Positions 17,294 through 24,772 of a DNA stretch of 28,461 nucleotides are shown here, piece after piece. A program made the position numbers and the translations under genes. Where the stretch lies: positions 1 through 28,461 of the forward strand of contig JAXDNJ010000071.1 of NCBI GenBank assembly GCA_034669505.1, written 5' to 3'. Position 1 is the first letter of the stretch. Each line of letters starts with the position of its first letter. The notes below the pieces were generated by a model that did no database searches, was not told where the DNA came from, and worked only from the letters and a program-made list of their open reading frames with translations. Source of the stretch: JAFASC01 sp034669505. GTDB taxonomy: Bacteria > Pseudomonadota > Alphaproteobacteria > Rhizobiales > Beijerinckiaceae.

Positions 17294-17308
17294 GAACAAC
17301 CGGCGAAC
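17294..17308. promoter_or_regulatory. LexA-like direct repeat (GAAC-N7-GAAC) in the irr leader
   Basis: GAAC at 17294-17297 and 17305-17308 are spaced by exactly 7 nt, matching the alphaproteobacterial SOS box pattern. It is part of a longer direct repeat CGAACAAC with an 11-bp period (17293-17300 and 17304-17311) downstream of the irr promoter. By chance an 8-base pattern is expected roughly once in the window, so the call is weak; autoregulation of irr is as likely as SOS control. Confidence 0.25.
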
Positions 17309-17330
17309 AACTGTTCCTCACGATTGACCT

Positions 17331-17359
17331 ATCATACGAAGCCAAGGGCGAAACGGCAA
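17331..17359 (-). promoter_or_regulatory. Sigma-70-type promoter for irr
   Basis: On the minus strand TTGCCG (17354-17359) and TATGAT (17331-17336) are 17 nt apart. Transcription would begin near 17324, 56 nt or more upstream of the possible start codons, and would pass through the direct repeat at 17293-17311. No iron control element consensus was found. Confidence 0.55.
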
Positions 17360-17480
17360 CCTTGGCGCGGCGGCGCAATATTTTCCGCGAAGAGGACTGT
17401 TCCGAAGGCGCTTTCGGCGCTGCAAGCGCTATGCTAGAAGGCCGCTGAGCGCGCTGGCTTGCGTGTGGAAGAGATGGATG

Positions 17481-18008
17481 ATGAGCGAACGACGCTCGAC
17501 CTTTGAATTTGAAGACCTGCTTGCCTGCGGCCGCGGCGAACTGTTTGGTCCAGGCAACGCGCAGCTGCCGCTGCCGCCCATGCTGATGTTCGACAGGATC
17601 GGCGAAATCGCCGAGCACGGCGGCGCCAATGGCAAGGGCTATTTGCGCGCAGAACTGGCAGTGAAATCGGACCTCTGGTTCTTCGGCTGCCACTTCAAGG
17701 GCGATCCGGTCATGCCGGGTTGCCTCGGCGTCGATGCGCTTTGGCAGCTATGCGGCTTTTTTCTCGGCTGGCTCGGCCTGCCGGGCCGCGGCCGGGCGCT
17801 GGGCGTCGGCGAGGTCAAATTCGCCGACCAAGTCGTACCGAGCGTCAAACGGGTCATCTACGGGGTCGATTTCCGCCGTGTTTTCAAAACCAAATTGATT
17901 TTGGGAATCGCTGACGGCTGGCTGGAGGCCGATGGCCAGCGCATATATGAAGCGCGGGAGCTTAGGGTCGGGCTGTTTCAACCCACAACGACACCTGCGG
18001 CCGCCTGA
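17481..18008 (+). CDS. fabA: 3-hydroxydecanoyl-ACP dehydratase/isomerase
   Basis: A 175-residue soluble enzyme that dehydrates 3-hydroxydecanoyl-ACP and isomerises trans-2 to cis-3-decenoyl-ACP, the branch point to unsaturated fatty acids. The active site is intact: FFGCHFKGDPVMPG with His71 and CLGVDALWQ with Asp85, the equivalents of E. coli His70/Asp84. Length equals the family norm (about 172). The second of two in-frame ATGs (17481) was chosen for spacing of 7 nt from AAGAG. A TATGCT at 17430-17435 might be a -10 box, with no good -35. Next gene fabB follows after 72 bp. Confidence 0.95.
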   Translation: MSERRSTFEFEDLLACGRGELFGPGNAQLPLPPMLMFDRIGEIAEHGGANGKGYLRAELAVKSDLWFFGCHFKGDPVMPGCLGVDALWQLCGFFLGWLGLPGRGRALGVGEVKFADQVVPSVKRVIYGVDFRRVFKTKLILGIADGWLEADGQRIYEARELRVGLFQPTTTPAAA

Positions 18009-18080
18009 GGCGCGTTGGACCGCGTCACCGCAGGGGGCCGCCGTAGATGGGCGGCCTGAGGGGGCTTGCTGGAGAACGAA

Positions 18081-19304
18081 ATGAGACGCGTGGTCGTCAC
18101 AGGGATGGGGATTGTGTCGTCGATCGGCAACAATTCTCAGGAGGTTCTCGCGTCATTGCGCGAAGCCAAATCGGGGATTGTCCGCGCCGATGTCTACGCC
18201 GAACTCGGCTTCAAGTGCCAGGTCCATGGCGCGCCGCGCCTTGATCCGGGCGACGCGGTCGACCGGCGCGCCATGCGTTTCCACGGCGGCGGCACCGCCT
18301 GGAATCACGTCGCGATGGATCAGGCAATCCGCGACGCGCGGCTCGAGCCCAATGAAATCTCGAACGAGCGCACCGGGATCATTATGGGTTCGGGGGGACC
18401 CTCGACCCGTGCGCTTATCGAAGCTGCCGATACGACGCGCAGCAAGGGGCCGAAGAAGGTTGGACCGTTCGCTGTTCCGAAAGCGATGAGTTCGACGGCT
18501 TCGGCGACGCTCGCGACCTGGTTCAAGATCAAGGGCGTCAACTACTCGATCTCGTCGGCTTGCGCCACGTCGAACCATTGCATCGGCAATGCGTACGAGA
18601 CGATTCAAATCGGCAAACAGGACGTGATCTTCGCTGGCGGCTGCGAGGAACTCGATTGGGCCCTGTCGGTCCTATTCGATGCGATGGGCGCCATGTCCTC
18701 CAACTTCAACGACCGGCCGGAGAAAGCTTCGCGCGCATACGACAAGAACCGCGACGGTTTTGTCATCGCCGGTGGGGCTGGGGTTCTCGTTCTGGAAGAA
18801 CTCGAGCGCGCCAAAGCACGCGGCGCCAAAATTTACGCCGAAATCGCGGGATACGGCGCGACGTCGGATGGTCATGACATGGTGGCACCCTCAGGCGAAG
18901 GCGCCGAGCGCTGCATGCGGATGGCGCTCTCCACCGTGAAAGCGCCGATCGACTACGTCAATCCGCATGCCACCTCTACGGGAATCGGCGATCTCAAGGA
19001 AATCGAGGCGATCCGTACCGTCTTCGGCACCGACGGCAAATGCCCCCCGATCGCGGCGACCAAATCGCTGAGCGGCCACTCGCTTGGTGCGGCGGGCGCA
19101 CAGGAGGCGATCTATTCGTTACTCATGATGCAGAACGGCTTCATCTGCGAAAGCGCCAATATTGAAGAGCTCGATCCGGCTTTCCAGGACGTGAACATCG
19201 TCCGGGAGCGGATTGACGACGTCGAGCTCGGTGCCGTTCTGTCGAATTCATTCGGTTTCGGCGGCACCAATGCGTCGATCGTCCTCAAGCATGTTGACGC
19301 GTAG
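18081..19304 (+). CDS. fabB: 3-oxoacyl-ACP synthase I
   Basis: A 407-residue condensing enzyme that elongates the cis-3-decenoyl-ACP made by FabA, committing chains to unsaturated fatty acids. The catalytic triad is visible: Cys161 in ISSACATSNH, His296 in NPHATSTGIGD and His333 (with Lys328) in KSLSGHSLGAAGA. RRVVVTGMGIVS and GFGGTNASIV bracket the fold. The ATG at 18081 has GGAG 6 nt before it; an in-frame TTG at 18066 is less likely. The gap to fabA contains a hairpin GGCCGCC/GGCGGCC (18036-18056), possibly a processing site. Its stop is 12 bp before fabI. Confidence 0.96.
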   Translation: MRRVVVTGMGIVSSIGNNSQEVLASLREAKSGIVRADVYAELGFKCQVHGAPRLDPGDAVDRRAMRFHGGGTAWNHVAMDQAIRDARLEPNEISNERTGIIMGSGGPSTRALIEAADTTRSKGPKKVGPFAVPKAMSSTASATLATWFKIKGVNYSISSACATSNHCIGNAYETIQIGKQDVIFAGGCEELDWALSVLFDAMGAMSSNFNDRPEKASRAYDKNRDGFVIAGGAGVLVLEELERAKARGAKIYAEIAGYGATSDGHDMVAPSGEGAERCMRMALSTVKAPIDYVNPHATSTGIGDLKEIEAIRTVFGTDGKCPPIAATKSLSGHSLGAAGAQEAIYSLLMMQNGFICESANIEELDPAFQDVNIVRERIDDVELGAVLSNSFGFGGTNASIVLKHVDA

Positions 19305-19316
19305 GCAACGAAGGGC

Positions 19317-20150
19317 ATGGAGCAGACCTCGAGATTGATGGAAGGCCGCCGTGGCTTGATCATGGGGGTCGCGAACAACCATTCTATTGCCTGGGGCATT
19401 GCCAAGGCAGTCGCCCAGCACGGGGCGGCACTCGCCTTCACCTACGAAAGCGAGGCGCAGGGCAGGCGTGCCGACCCGCTGGCGAAATCGCTCGGCTCGG
19501 AGCTTGTTCTACCCTGCGACGTCGAGGACATCGCCTCGGTAGATGCGCTCTTTGCTGCAATGGAAAGGCATTGGGGCGGGCTCGACTTCGTCGTCCATGC
19601 GATCGGCTACTCCGACAAGAACGAATTGAGGGGCCGCTACGCCGACACGTCGCGCGAGAATTTCTCCCGCACGATGATCATCTCGTGCTTCTCCTTCACC
19701 GAAGTGGCGAAGCGCGCTGCGGCGCTCATGCCGCCCGGCGGCTCGCTGCTCACCCTGACCTTCGGCGGCTCGACGCGCGTCATGCCGAATTACAACGCGA
19801 TGGGCGTCGCCAAGGCGGCGCTTGAGGCCAGCGTCCGCTATCTCGCCACCGATTTCGGTCCGTTGGGCATTCGCGTCAACGCCTTGTCGCCCGGCCCGGT
19901 ACGCACCCTCGCCGGGGCAGGCATCACCGACGCTCGTGCCATGTTCGCGTTTCAGCGTGCCCATTCTCCCCTGCGCAAATCCGTGACCGTCGAGGAAATC
20001 GGCGGCTCGGCACTTTACTTCCTGTCCGACCTTTCGGCCGGCGTCACCGGCGAAATCCACCATATCGATGCCGGCTACAACATCATCTCGATGCCGCGCC
20101 CGGAGGATATGAGGGCCTCCGACTTTGCTCAGGACTTGGCCGCGCAATAG
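19317..20150 (+). CDS. fabI: Enoyl-ACP reductase (NADH), FabI family
   Basis: A 277-residue short-chain-dehydrogenase-type enzyme that reduces trans-2-enoyl-ACP in the last step of each elongation round, target of triclosan in related species. Seen: GLIMGVANNHSIAWGIA cofactor loop, VVHAIGYSD, and the catalytic Tyr-X6-Lys, Tyr159 to Lys166, in PNYNAMGVAK. The residue matching E. coli Tyr146 is Phe here (LTLTFGGST). The ATG follows GAAGGG. It closes the fabA-fabB-fabI operon. Its last five codons and TAG stop (DLAAQ) form the first copy of a tandem repeat that continues downstream. FabI is the better call than FabV or FabL because of length and motifs. Confidence 0.95.
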   Translation: MEQTSRLMEGRRGLIMGVANNHSIAWGIAKAVAQHGAALAFTYESEAQGRRADPLAKSLGSELVLPCDVEDIASVDALFAAMERHWGGLDFVVHAIGYSDKNELRGRYADTSRENFSRTMIISCFSFTEVAKRAAALMPPGGSLLTLTFGGSTRVMPNYNAMGVAKAALEASVRYLATDFGPLGIRVNALSPGPVRTLAGAGITDARAMFAFQRAHSPLRKSVTVEEIGGSALYFLSDLSAGVTGEIHHIDAGYNIISMPRPEDMRASDFAQDLAAQ

Positions 20151-20235
20151 GACTTGGCCGCGCAATAGGATTTGGCCGCGCAATAGGATTTGGCCGCGCA
20201 TAGGATTTGAACGCGCAATAGGACTTGCCCGAGCG
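20133..20235. repeat. Tandem array of an 18-bp unit containing the fabI stop codon
   Basis: The unit GACTTGGCCGCGCAATAG occurs at 20133-20150 and 20151-20168; GATTTGGCCGCGCAATAG at 20169-20186; a 17-bp copy lacking one A at 20187-20203; GATTTGAACGCGCAATAG at 20204-20221; and a truncated, diverged copy at 20222-20235. In the fabI frame each unit would read Asp-Leu-Ala-Ala-Gln-stop. Copies diverge with distance from fabI, as expected of successive duplications. It ends about 90 bp upstream of the ugpB start, where its regulatory region should be. Confidence 0.9.
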
Positions 20236-20326
20236 TTGCTCTTTAGTCATCGTGGCTTCACGAGAAACGTCACCGGGGGAGGCCCGCGCCGCCAAGAGCG
20301 CACGGCCATTCGAGGGAGGGTTTTAC

Positions 20327-21643
20327 ATGCGTCGTTCGATATTTGCTGCAGGCTTCGCTACGCTGTTTGCGACCACGTCAGCCTCTTTGGCCGCGACCGA
20401 CATCCAGTGGTGGCATGCGATGACCGGCGCCAATAACGACGTGATCGTCAAAATCGCCGAGGAGTTCAACGCCGCGCAATCCGACTACCGCGTCATTCCA
20501 AGCTACAAAGGCGGTTACCCCGATACGATGAATGCCGGAATCGCGGCCTTCCGTGCCGGCAGCGCCCCACACATCCTGCAAGTGTTCGAAGTCGGCACTG
20601 CGACGATGATGGCGGCGAAGGGCGCCGTCAAACCCGTCTATCAGCTGATGAAAGACGCCGGCGAACCCTTCGATCCGAAGGCCTATCTGCCTGCGATCAC
20701 CGGGTATTACTCGACCTCAAAGGGCGAGATGCTGTCGTTTCCATTCAACTCGTCGAGCATGGTCATGTGGATCAACAAAGACGCGCTCGCCAAAGCCGGA
20801 TTGGATGCAGAGAATCCGCCGAAGAATTGGCCGGACGTTTTTGACGCGGCCAAGAAGTTAAAGGCGACTACGTCGCCGACCTGCGGCATGTCCACGGCAT
20901 GGATCACTTGGCTCACAATCGAGCAATTTTCCGCCTGGCACAACGTGCCGCTCTCGACGGAAGCCAATGGCCTCGACGGTTTCGATACCGTCTTGAAGTT
21001 CAACACGCCGCTGCACGTCAAATTGCTGCAAGGATTGATCGATCTTCAGAAAGACAAGAGCTTCGATTATTCGGGCCGCACCAATAATGGCGAGGGCCGC
21101 TTCACATCGGGCGAATGCCCGATCTTCTTCGATTCGTCCGCCTTCTACGGCAACGTCCGCGCCAATGCGAAATTCAACTACACGGCGGTGCCGATGCCCT
21201 ATTATCCCGATGTGCCGGGCGCGCCGCAGAATTCCATCATCGGCGGTGCGTCGCTGTGGGTGATGGGCGGCAAGGGTGCCGATGAATACAAGGGCGTGGC
21301 GAAATTCTTCGCTTTCCTCTCAGAGACCGACAGGCAATCCAAGCTGCATCAGCAATCAGGCTATCTCCCGATCACCAAGGCGGCCTATGACAAGACCAAA
21401 GCTTCGGGCTTCTATGATAAAACGCCGCTTCTCGAAGTGCCGCTGAAGGAGTTGACCAACAAGCCGCCGACCGACAATTCGCGCGGGCTTCGGCTGGGCA
21501 ATATGGTGCAGATGCGTGACGTCTGGGCCGAGGAGATCGAAGAAGCCCTTGCCGGCAAGAAGACGGCGCAGGTGGCGCTCGACACGGCGGTACAACGCGG
21601 CAATGCCATGCTGCGTCAGTTCGAACGCACGGCGGCGCGATAA
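20327..21643 (+). CDS. ugpB: sn-Glycerol-3-phosphate ABC transporter, substrate-binding protein
   Basis: A 438-residue periplasmic solute-binding protein. The signal peptide MRRSIFAAGFATLFATTSAS ends near LAA, before TDIQWWHAM, the characteristic start of UgpB. NSSSMVMWINKDALAKAGLD, GEGRFTSGECPIFFDSSA and GGASLWVMGGKG are family segments. An excellent GGGAGG precedes the ATG at 20327; the frame is open to 20225 but that would bury the signal peptide. Glycerophosphodiesters or glycerol-3-phosphate are the expected ligands. First gene of a ugpBAEC operon. Regulation by PhoB is usual for the family but I found no convincing Pho box. Confidence 0.94.
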   Translation: MRRSIFAAGFATLFATTSASLAATDIQWWHAMTGANNDVIVKIAEEFNAAQSDYRVIPSYKGGYPDTMNAGIAAFRAGSAPHILQVFEVGTATMMAAKGAVKPVYQLMKDAGEPFDPKAYLPAITGYYSTSKGEMLSFPFNSSSMVMWINKDALAKAGLDAENPPKNWPDVFDAAKKLKATTSPTCGMSTAWITWLTIEQFSAWHNVPLSTEANGLDGFDTVLKFNTPLHVKLLQGLIDLQKDKSFDYSGRTNNGEGRFTSGECPIFFDSSAFYGNVRANAKFNYTAVPMPYYPDVPGAPQNSIIGGASLWVMGGKGADEYKGVAKFFAFLSETDRQSKLHQQSGYLPITKAAYDKTKASGFYDKTPLLEVPLKELTNKPPTDNSRGLRLGNMVQMRDVWAEEIEEALAGKKTAQVALDTAVQRGNAMLRQFERTAAR

Positions 21644-21682
21644 TCGCCTCCTGCATGCGAGCAGGTGACCCACGCCGCGCGC

Positions 21683-21712
21683 GGGACATCGGGCCGATCC
21701 GCCTGATGTCCC
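21683..21712 (+). other. 12-bp hairpin between ugpB and ugpA
   Basis: Arms 21683-21694 and 21701-21712 pair over 12 positions (one G-T wobble), GGGACATC against GATGTCCC extended by GGC/GCC, with a 6-nt loop. It lies 33 nt upstream of the ugpA start and is not followed by a T-run. Hairpins in this position in sugar-importer operons often stabilise the upstream binding-protein message, so ugpB may be kept in excess of ugpA. Confidence 0.55.
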
Positions 21713-21744
21713 TGACCTTTGACGGATGCTGGTAGCGCACTTGG

Positions 21745-22626
21745 ATGGAAAAGCGCGCCGTCTTCTCGCACAAGCTCCTGCCCTACCTTCTGCTGGCGCC
21801 GCAGCTCGCGATCACAATCGTCTTCTTCTACCTGCCGGCCTCGCAGGCGGTGCGTCAGAGCTTCTTCATCGAAGATGCGTTCGGCACCAATTCGGACTTC
21901 GTCGGGTTGGAGAACTACCGTTTCGTTTTTGCCGATCCCGCTTATTACAAGGCTATCGTGACAACGGCGATCTTTGCGACCGCCGTTACCATCTGCTCGC
22001 TGTCGTTCGCGCTGCTTCTCGCCGTGATGGCCGATCGCGAGATCAAGGGCGCAACGGTTTACCGGACGCTGCTCGTCTGGCCTTACGCGGTGGCGCCGGC
22101 GATCGCCGGCGTGCTTTTCATCTTCCTCTTTCAGCCCTCGCTCGGTCTTCTCGCGCGCGGGTTGACAGCACTTGGCGTCGATTGGAATCCGCTGCTCGAC
22201 GGCAAGCAGGCGTTGACGCTCGTCATCGTCGCGGCGACCTGGAAGCAGGTGAGCTACAATTTTCTGTTTTTCCTCGCCGGCCTGCAGGCGATCCCGAAAT
22301 CTCTCATTGAGGCGGCGGCGATCGACGGCGCGCGGCCCTGGCGCAGGTTTTTCACGATCATTTTCCCGCTTCTGTCGCCGACGACGTTTTTTCTTATCGC
22401 GGTGAACATCGTCTACGTGTTCTTCGACACGTTCGGCATTATCGATGCGGTGACGGGCGGCGGCCCGGCGCAGGCGACGCAGACGCTGGTCTATAAGGTG
22501 TTCAACGATGGCCGGCTTGGTGGCGATCTCGGCGGCTCGGCGGCGCAGTCGGTGATCTTGATGCTGATCGTCGTTGCGCTGACCAGCCTGCAGTTCCGCT
22601 TCGTCGAGCGTAAGGTCACCTACTGA
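21745..22626 (+). CDS. ugpA: sn-Glycerol-3-phosphate ABC transporter permease UgpA
   Basis: A 293-residue inner-membrane permease of the MalF/UgpA class, with six predicted transmembrane helices (for example LLPYLLLAPQLAITIVFFY and the block ending ALLLAVMADREIKG). The EAA loop reads LIEAAAIDGARPWRRFFTI, which docks the ATPase. The ATG at 21745 has no strong Shine-Dalgarno. Its TGA overlaps the ATG of ugpE (TGATG), implying translational coupling. Confidence 0.92.
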   Translation: MEKRAVFSHKLLPYLLLAPQLAITIVFFYLPASQAVRQSFFIEDAFGTNSDFVGLENYRFVFADPAYYKAIVTTAIFATAVTICSLSFALLLAVMADREIKGATVYRTLLVWPYAVAPAIAGVLFIFLFQPSLGLLARGLTALGVDWNPLLDGKQALTLVIVAATWKQVSYNFLFFLAGLQAIPKSLIEAAAIDGARPWRRFFTIIFPLLSPTTFFLIAVNIVYVFFDTFGIIDAVTGGGPAQATQTLVYKVFNDGRLGGDLGGSAAQSVILMLIVVALTSLQFRFVERKVTY

Positions 22627-23474
22627 TGATCGAGAACCGCCGATGGGGAAATGTTCCCGCGCATCTGGTGCTGATCGTCGGCGTGATCATTGTCGCTTTT
22701 CCCGTCTACATCGCCGTGATCGCCTCGACGCACAGCGCCGAGACGATCGCTAACGGGCAGCTCTCCCTGCTGCCAGGAAGCGAATTCATCGAGAATTATC
22801 GTCGCGCGCTTTTCGTCGGCACAAGCAGCACGACGCGAGCGCTCGTCGCGACCATGCTCTTCAACAGCTTCGTCACCGCGCTGGCGATCGCCGTGGGCAA
22901 GATCGCGATCTCGCTGCTCTCGGCCTTTGCGATCGTCTATTTCCGGTTTCCGTTCCGCAAAACCGCGTTCTGGCTAATCTTTCTCACGCTGATGGTGCCG
23001 GTCGAGGTCCGGATCTATCCGACCTATGCGATCGCAGCCAATCTTAACCTCCTTGACACCTATACGGGGCTTGCCGTGCCGCTGATCGCCTCGGCGACCG
23101 CGACGCTGCTCTTTCGCCAGTTCTTCATGACGGTTCCGGACGAACTCACGGAGGCGGCGCAGATCGATGCGGCGGGCCCGCTGCGTTTCTTTCGCGACAT
23201 CCTGTTGCCGCTGTCGCGCACCAATCTTGCGGCGCTCTTCGTAATCCTGTTCATCTATGGCTGGAACCAGTATCTCTGGCCGCTGCTGATCACGACGCGC
23301 GACGATATGCAGACGATCGTCATCGGCATCAAGAAGATCGTCGCCACGCATGATGCCCTGACGGAGTGGCAGCTTGCGATGGCAACCGCGGTGCTCGCCA
23401 TGCTGCCGCCCGTGGCGGTCGTCATTTGCATGCAGAAACTGTTCGTCAAAGGCTTGGTCGAGACCGAGAAATGA
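22626..23474 (+). CDS. ugpE: sn-Glycerol-3-phosphate ABC transporter permease UgpE
   Basis: A 282-residue inner-membrane permease of the MalG/UgpE class. It has six predicted transmembrane helices, a periplasmic loop with THSAETIANGQLSLLPGSEF, typical of UgpE, and the EAA loop ELTEAAQIDAAGPLRFFRD. LWPLLITTRDDMQT and the C-terminal LFVKGLVETEK also fit. It starts within the ugpA stop codon and ends 12 bp before ugpC. Confidence 0.93.
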   Translation: MIENRRWGNVPAHLVLIVGVIIVAFPVYIAVIASTHSAETIANGQLSLLPGSEFIENYRRALFVGTSSTTRALVATMLFNSFVTALAIAVGKIAISLLSAFAIVYFRFPFRKTAFWLIFLTLMVPVEVRIYPTYAIAANLNLLDTYTGLAVPLIASATATLLFRQFFMTVPDELTEAAQIDAAGPLRFFRDILLPLSRTNLAALFVILFIYGWNQYLWPLLITTRDDMQTIVIGIKKIVATHDALTEWQLAMATAVLAMLPPVAVVICMQKLFVKGLVETEK

Positions 23475-23486
23475 GCTTGCGTGCCG

Positions 23487-24557
23487 ATGGCTGACGTTCA
23501 ACTCGCCGATGTCAGAAAAACCTATCCCGGCGGATTTGCCGCGATTCATGGCATCTCCTTCGCGGTGCCGGACGGCGGGTTTTGCGTGCTCGTGGGTCCG
23601 TCGGGCTGCGGCAAGTCGACTCTGCTCAGGATGATCGCGGGCCTGGAAAGTATCACCGACGGCGACATCCGCATCGGCGATCGCATCGTCAATAAGCTGG
23701 AGCCGACCGAACGCGACATCGCCATGGTGTTCCAGAACTACGCGCTCTATCCGCATATGAGCGTCTACGACAATATGGCCTACGGCTTGCGCAATCTGAA
23801 AACGCCGAAGCCGGAGATCGAATCGCGCGTTGCCGAAGCCGCGCGCATTCTCGAACTTGATACCGCGCTACTGTCGCGCAAACCGCGCCAGCTCTCCGGC
23901 GGACAACGCCAACGCGTCGCCATGGGCCGCGCCATCGTGCGCAAGCCGAAAGTTTTTCTGTTCGACGAGCCGCTGTCCAATCTCGACGCCAAGCTGCGCG
24001 TGCAGATGCGCATCGAGATACGCCGGCTGCAGCGGCGGCTCGGCACGACGAGCATCTACGTCACGCACGATCAGGTCGAAGCGATGACGCTCGCCGACAT
24101 GCTGGTCGTCCTGAACGCCGGCCGGACTGAGCAGATCGGCGCGCCGCTCGAGCTTTATGAGCGGCCGGCGACTGTGTTCGTCGCCGGGTTTCTCGGCTCG
24201 CCGCCGATGAACTTTCTGAAGGGCACGCTGGAATCCTCCACGATGGTGCGGCTTGAGCAGGGGATGGAAGTCGCTTGCAACGCCGGGCATGCAGCGCTTC
24301 CGCGCGGCGCGAAGGTCATCGCCGGAATCCGTCCGGAACGGGCGCTGGTGCGGCTTCCGGGCGAAGGACTGACGCTGGAAATCGAGCTGATTGAGGAGCT
24401 CGGCGTCGGCCGGCTCGTCCACGGCCGGCTCGCGGGTACGCCGATGACGGTTGCCATCGGTCCCGATCAGCAGCTTGCCTCGGACGAGGCGGTCGGTATC
24501 GCCATCCCCGCCGATGCCGTGCATCTCTTCGATGCGGAGAGCGGCAAGCGGCTGTAA
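23487..24557 (+). CDS. ugpC: sn-Glycerol-3-phosphate ABC transporter ATPase UgpC
   Basis: A 356-residue ATP-binding subunit on the cytoplasmic side. Walker A GPSGCGKST (37-45), Q-loop QNYALYPH (83-90), signature LSGGQRQR (136-143), Walker B FLFDE (157-161) and the switch His in YVTHDQ (His194) are intact. The C-terminal regulatory domain (residues about 240-350, with GFLGSPPMNFLKG and PERALV) places it in the MalK/UgpC type. I use ATG 23487 because the family starts MA-V-L--VRKTYPGG; GTG 23481 is an in-frame alternative. Last gene of the operon; no terminator is evident before rpsA. Confidence 0.92.
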   Translation: MADVQLADVRKTYPGGFAAIHGISFAVPDGGFCVLVGPSGCGKSTLLRMIAGLESITDGDIRIGDRIVNKLEPTERDIAMVFQNYALYPHMSVYDNMAYGLRNLKTPKPEIESRVAEAARILELDTALLSRKPRQLSGGQRQRVAMGRAIVRKPKVFLFDEPLSNLDAKLRVQMRIEIRRLQRRLGTTSIYVTHDQVEAMTLADMLVVLNAGRTEQIGAPLELYERPATVFVAGFLGSPPMNFLKGTLESSTMVRLEQGMEVACNAGHAALPRGAKVIAGIRPERALVRLPGEGLTLEIELIEELGVGRLVHGRLAGTPMTVAIGPDQQLASDEAVGIAIPADAVHLFDAESGKRL

Positions 24558-24579
24558 AAGGCCGGCCGGTACTTATCTA

Positions 24580-24608
24580 TTGTGATAGCGGCGCTTTATT
24601 GCTAAGAG
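24580..24608 (+). promoter_or_regulatory. Weak candidate promoter for rpsA
   Basis: TTGTGA (24580-24585) and TAAGAG (24603-24608) are 17 nt apart in the locally AT-richer stretch just after ugpC. Both boxes are imperfect. A leader of about 160 nt would follow. Confidence 0.3.
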
Positions 24609-24742
24609 CCGCGCTCCCGCATCCGAACGCCGGACGCTGCCGGCCCGCTTCATTGAAGCGGAACCCTCGCCATTCCGCGGCCTCTGAGCCGCCCGCGAGG
24701 AACCCGACGCCCGGATGCATCCGCAACACGAACCGCCGGCAT

Positions 24743-24759
24743 GAGCCCGAAATGGGCTC
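24743..24759 (+). promoter_or_regulatory. Hairpin just upstream of the rpsA ribosome-binding site
   Basis: GAGCCC (24743-24748), loop GAAAT, GGGCTC (24754-24759) form a 6-bp stem ending 1 nt before TTAGGAG, the Shine-Dalgarno of rpsA. It could hold the initiation region in a defined structure; S1 autoregulates its own leader in E. coli, but no homology to that leader is claimed. Confidence 0.45.
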
Positions 24760-24772
24760 CTTAGGAGATTTA

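Noticed and set aside
20133..20235. CRISPR-like array
   Set aside because: The 18-bp units are directly adjacent with no spacers, and no cas genes are present.
20246..20266. Pho box upstream of ugpB
   Set aside because: Only GTCAT and TCAC fragments at roughly the right spacing match; too many mismatches to the CTGTCAT half-site.
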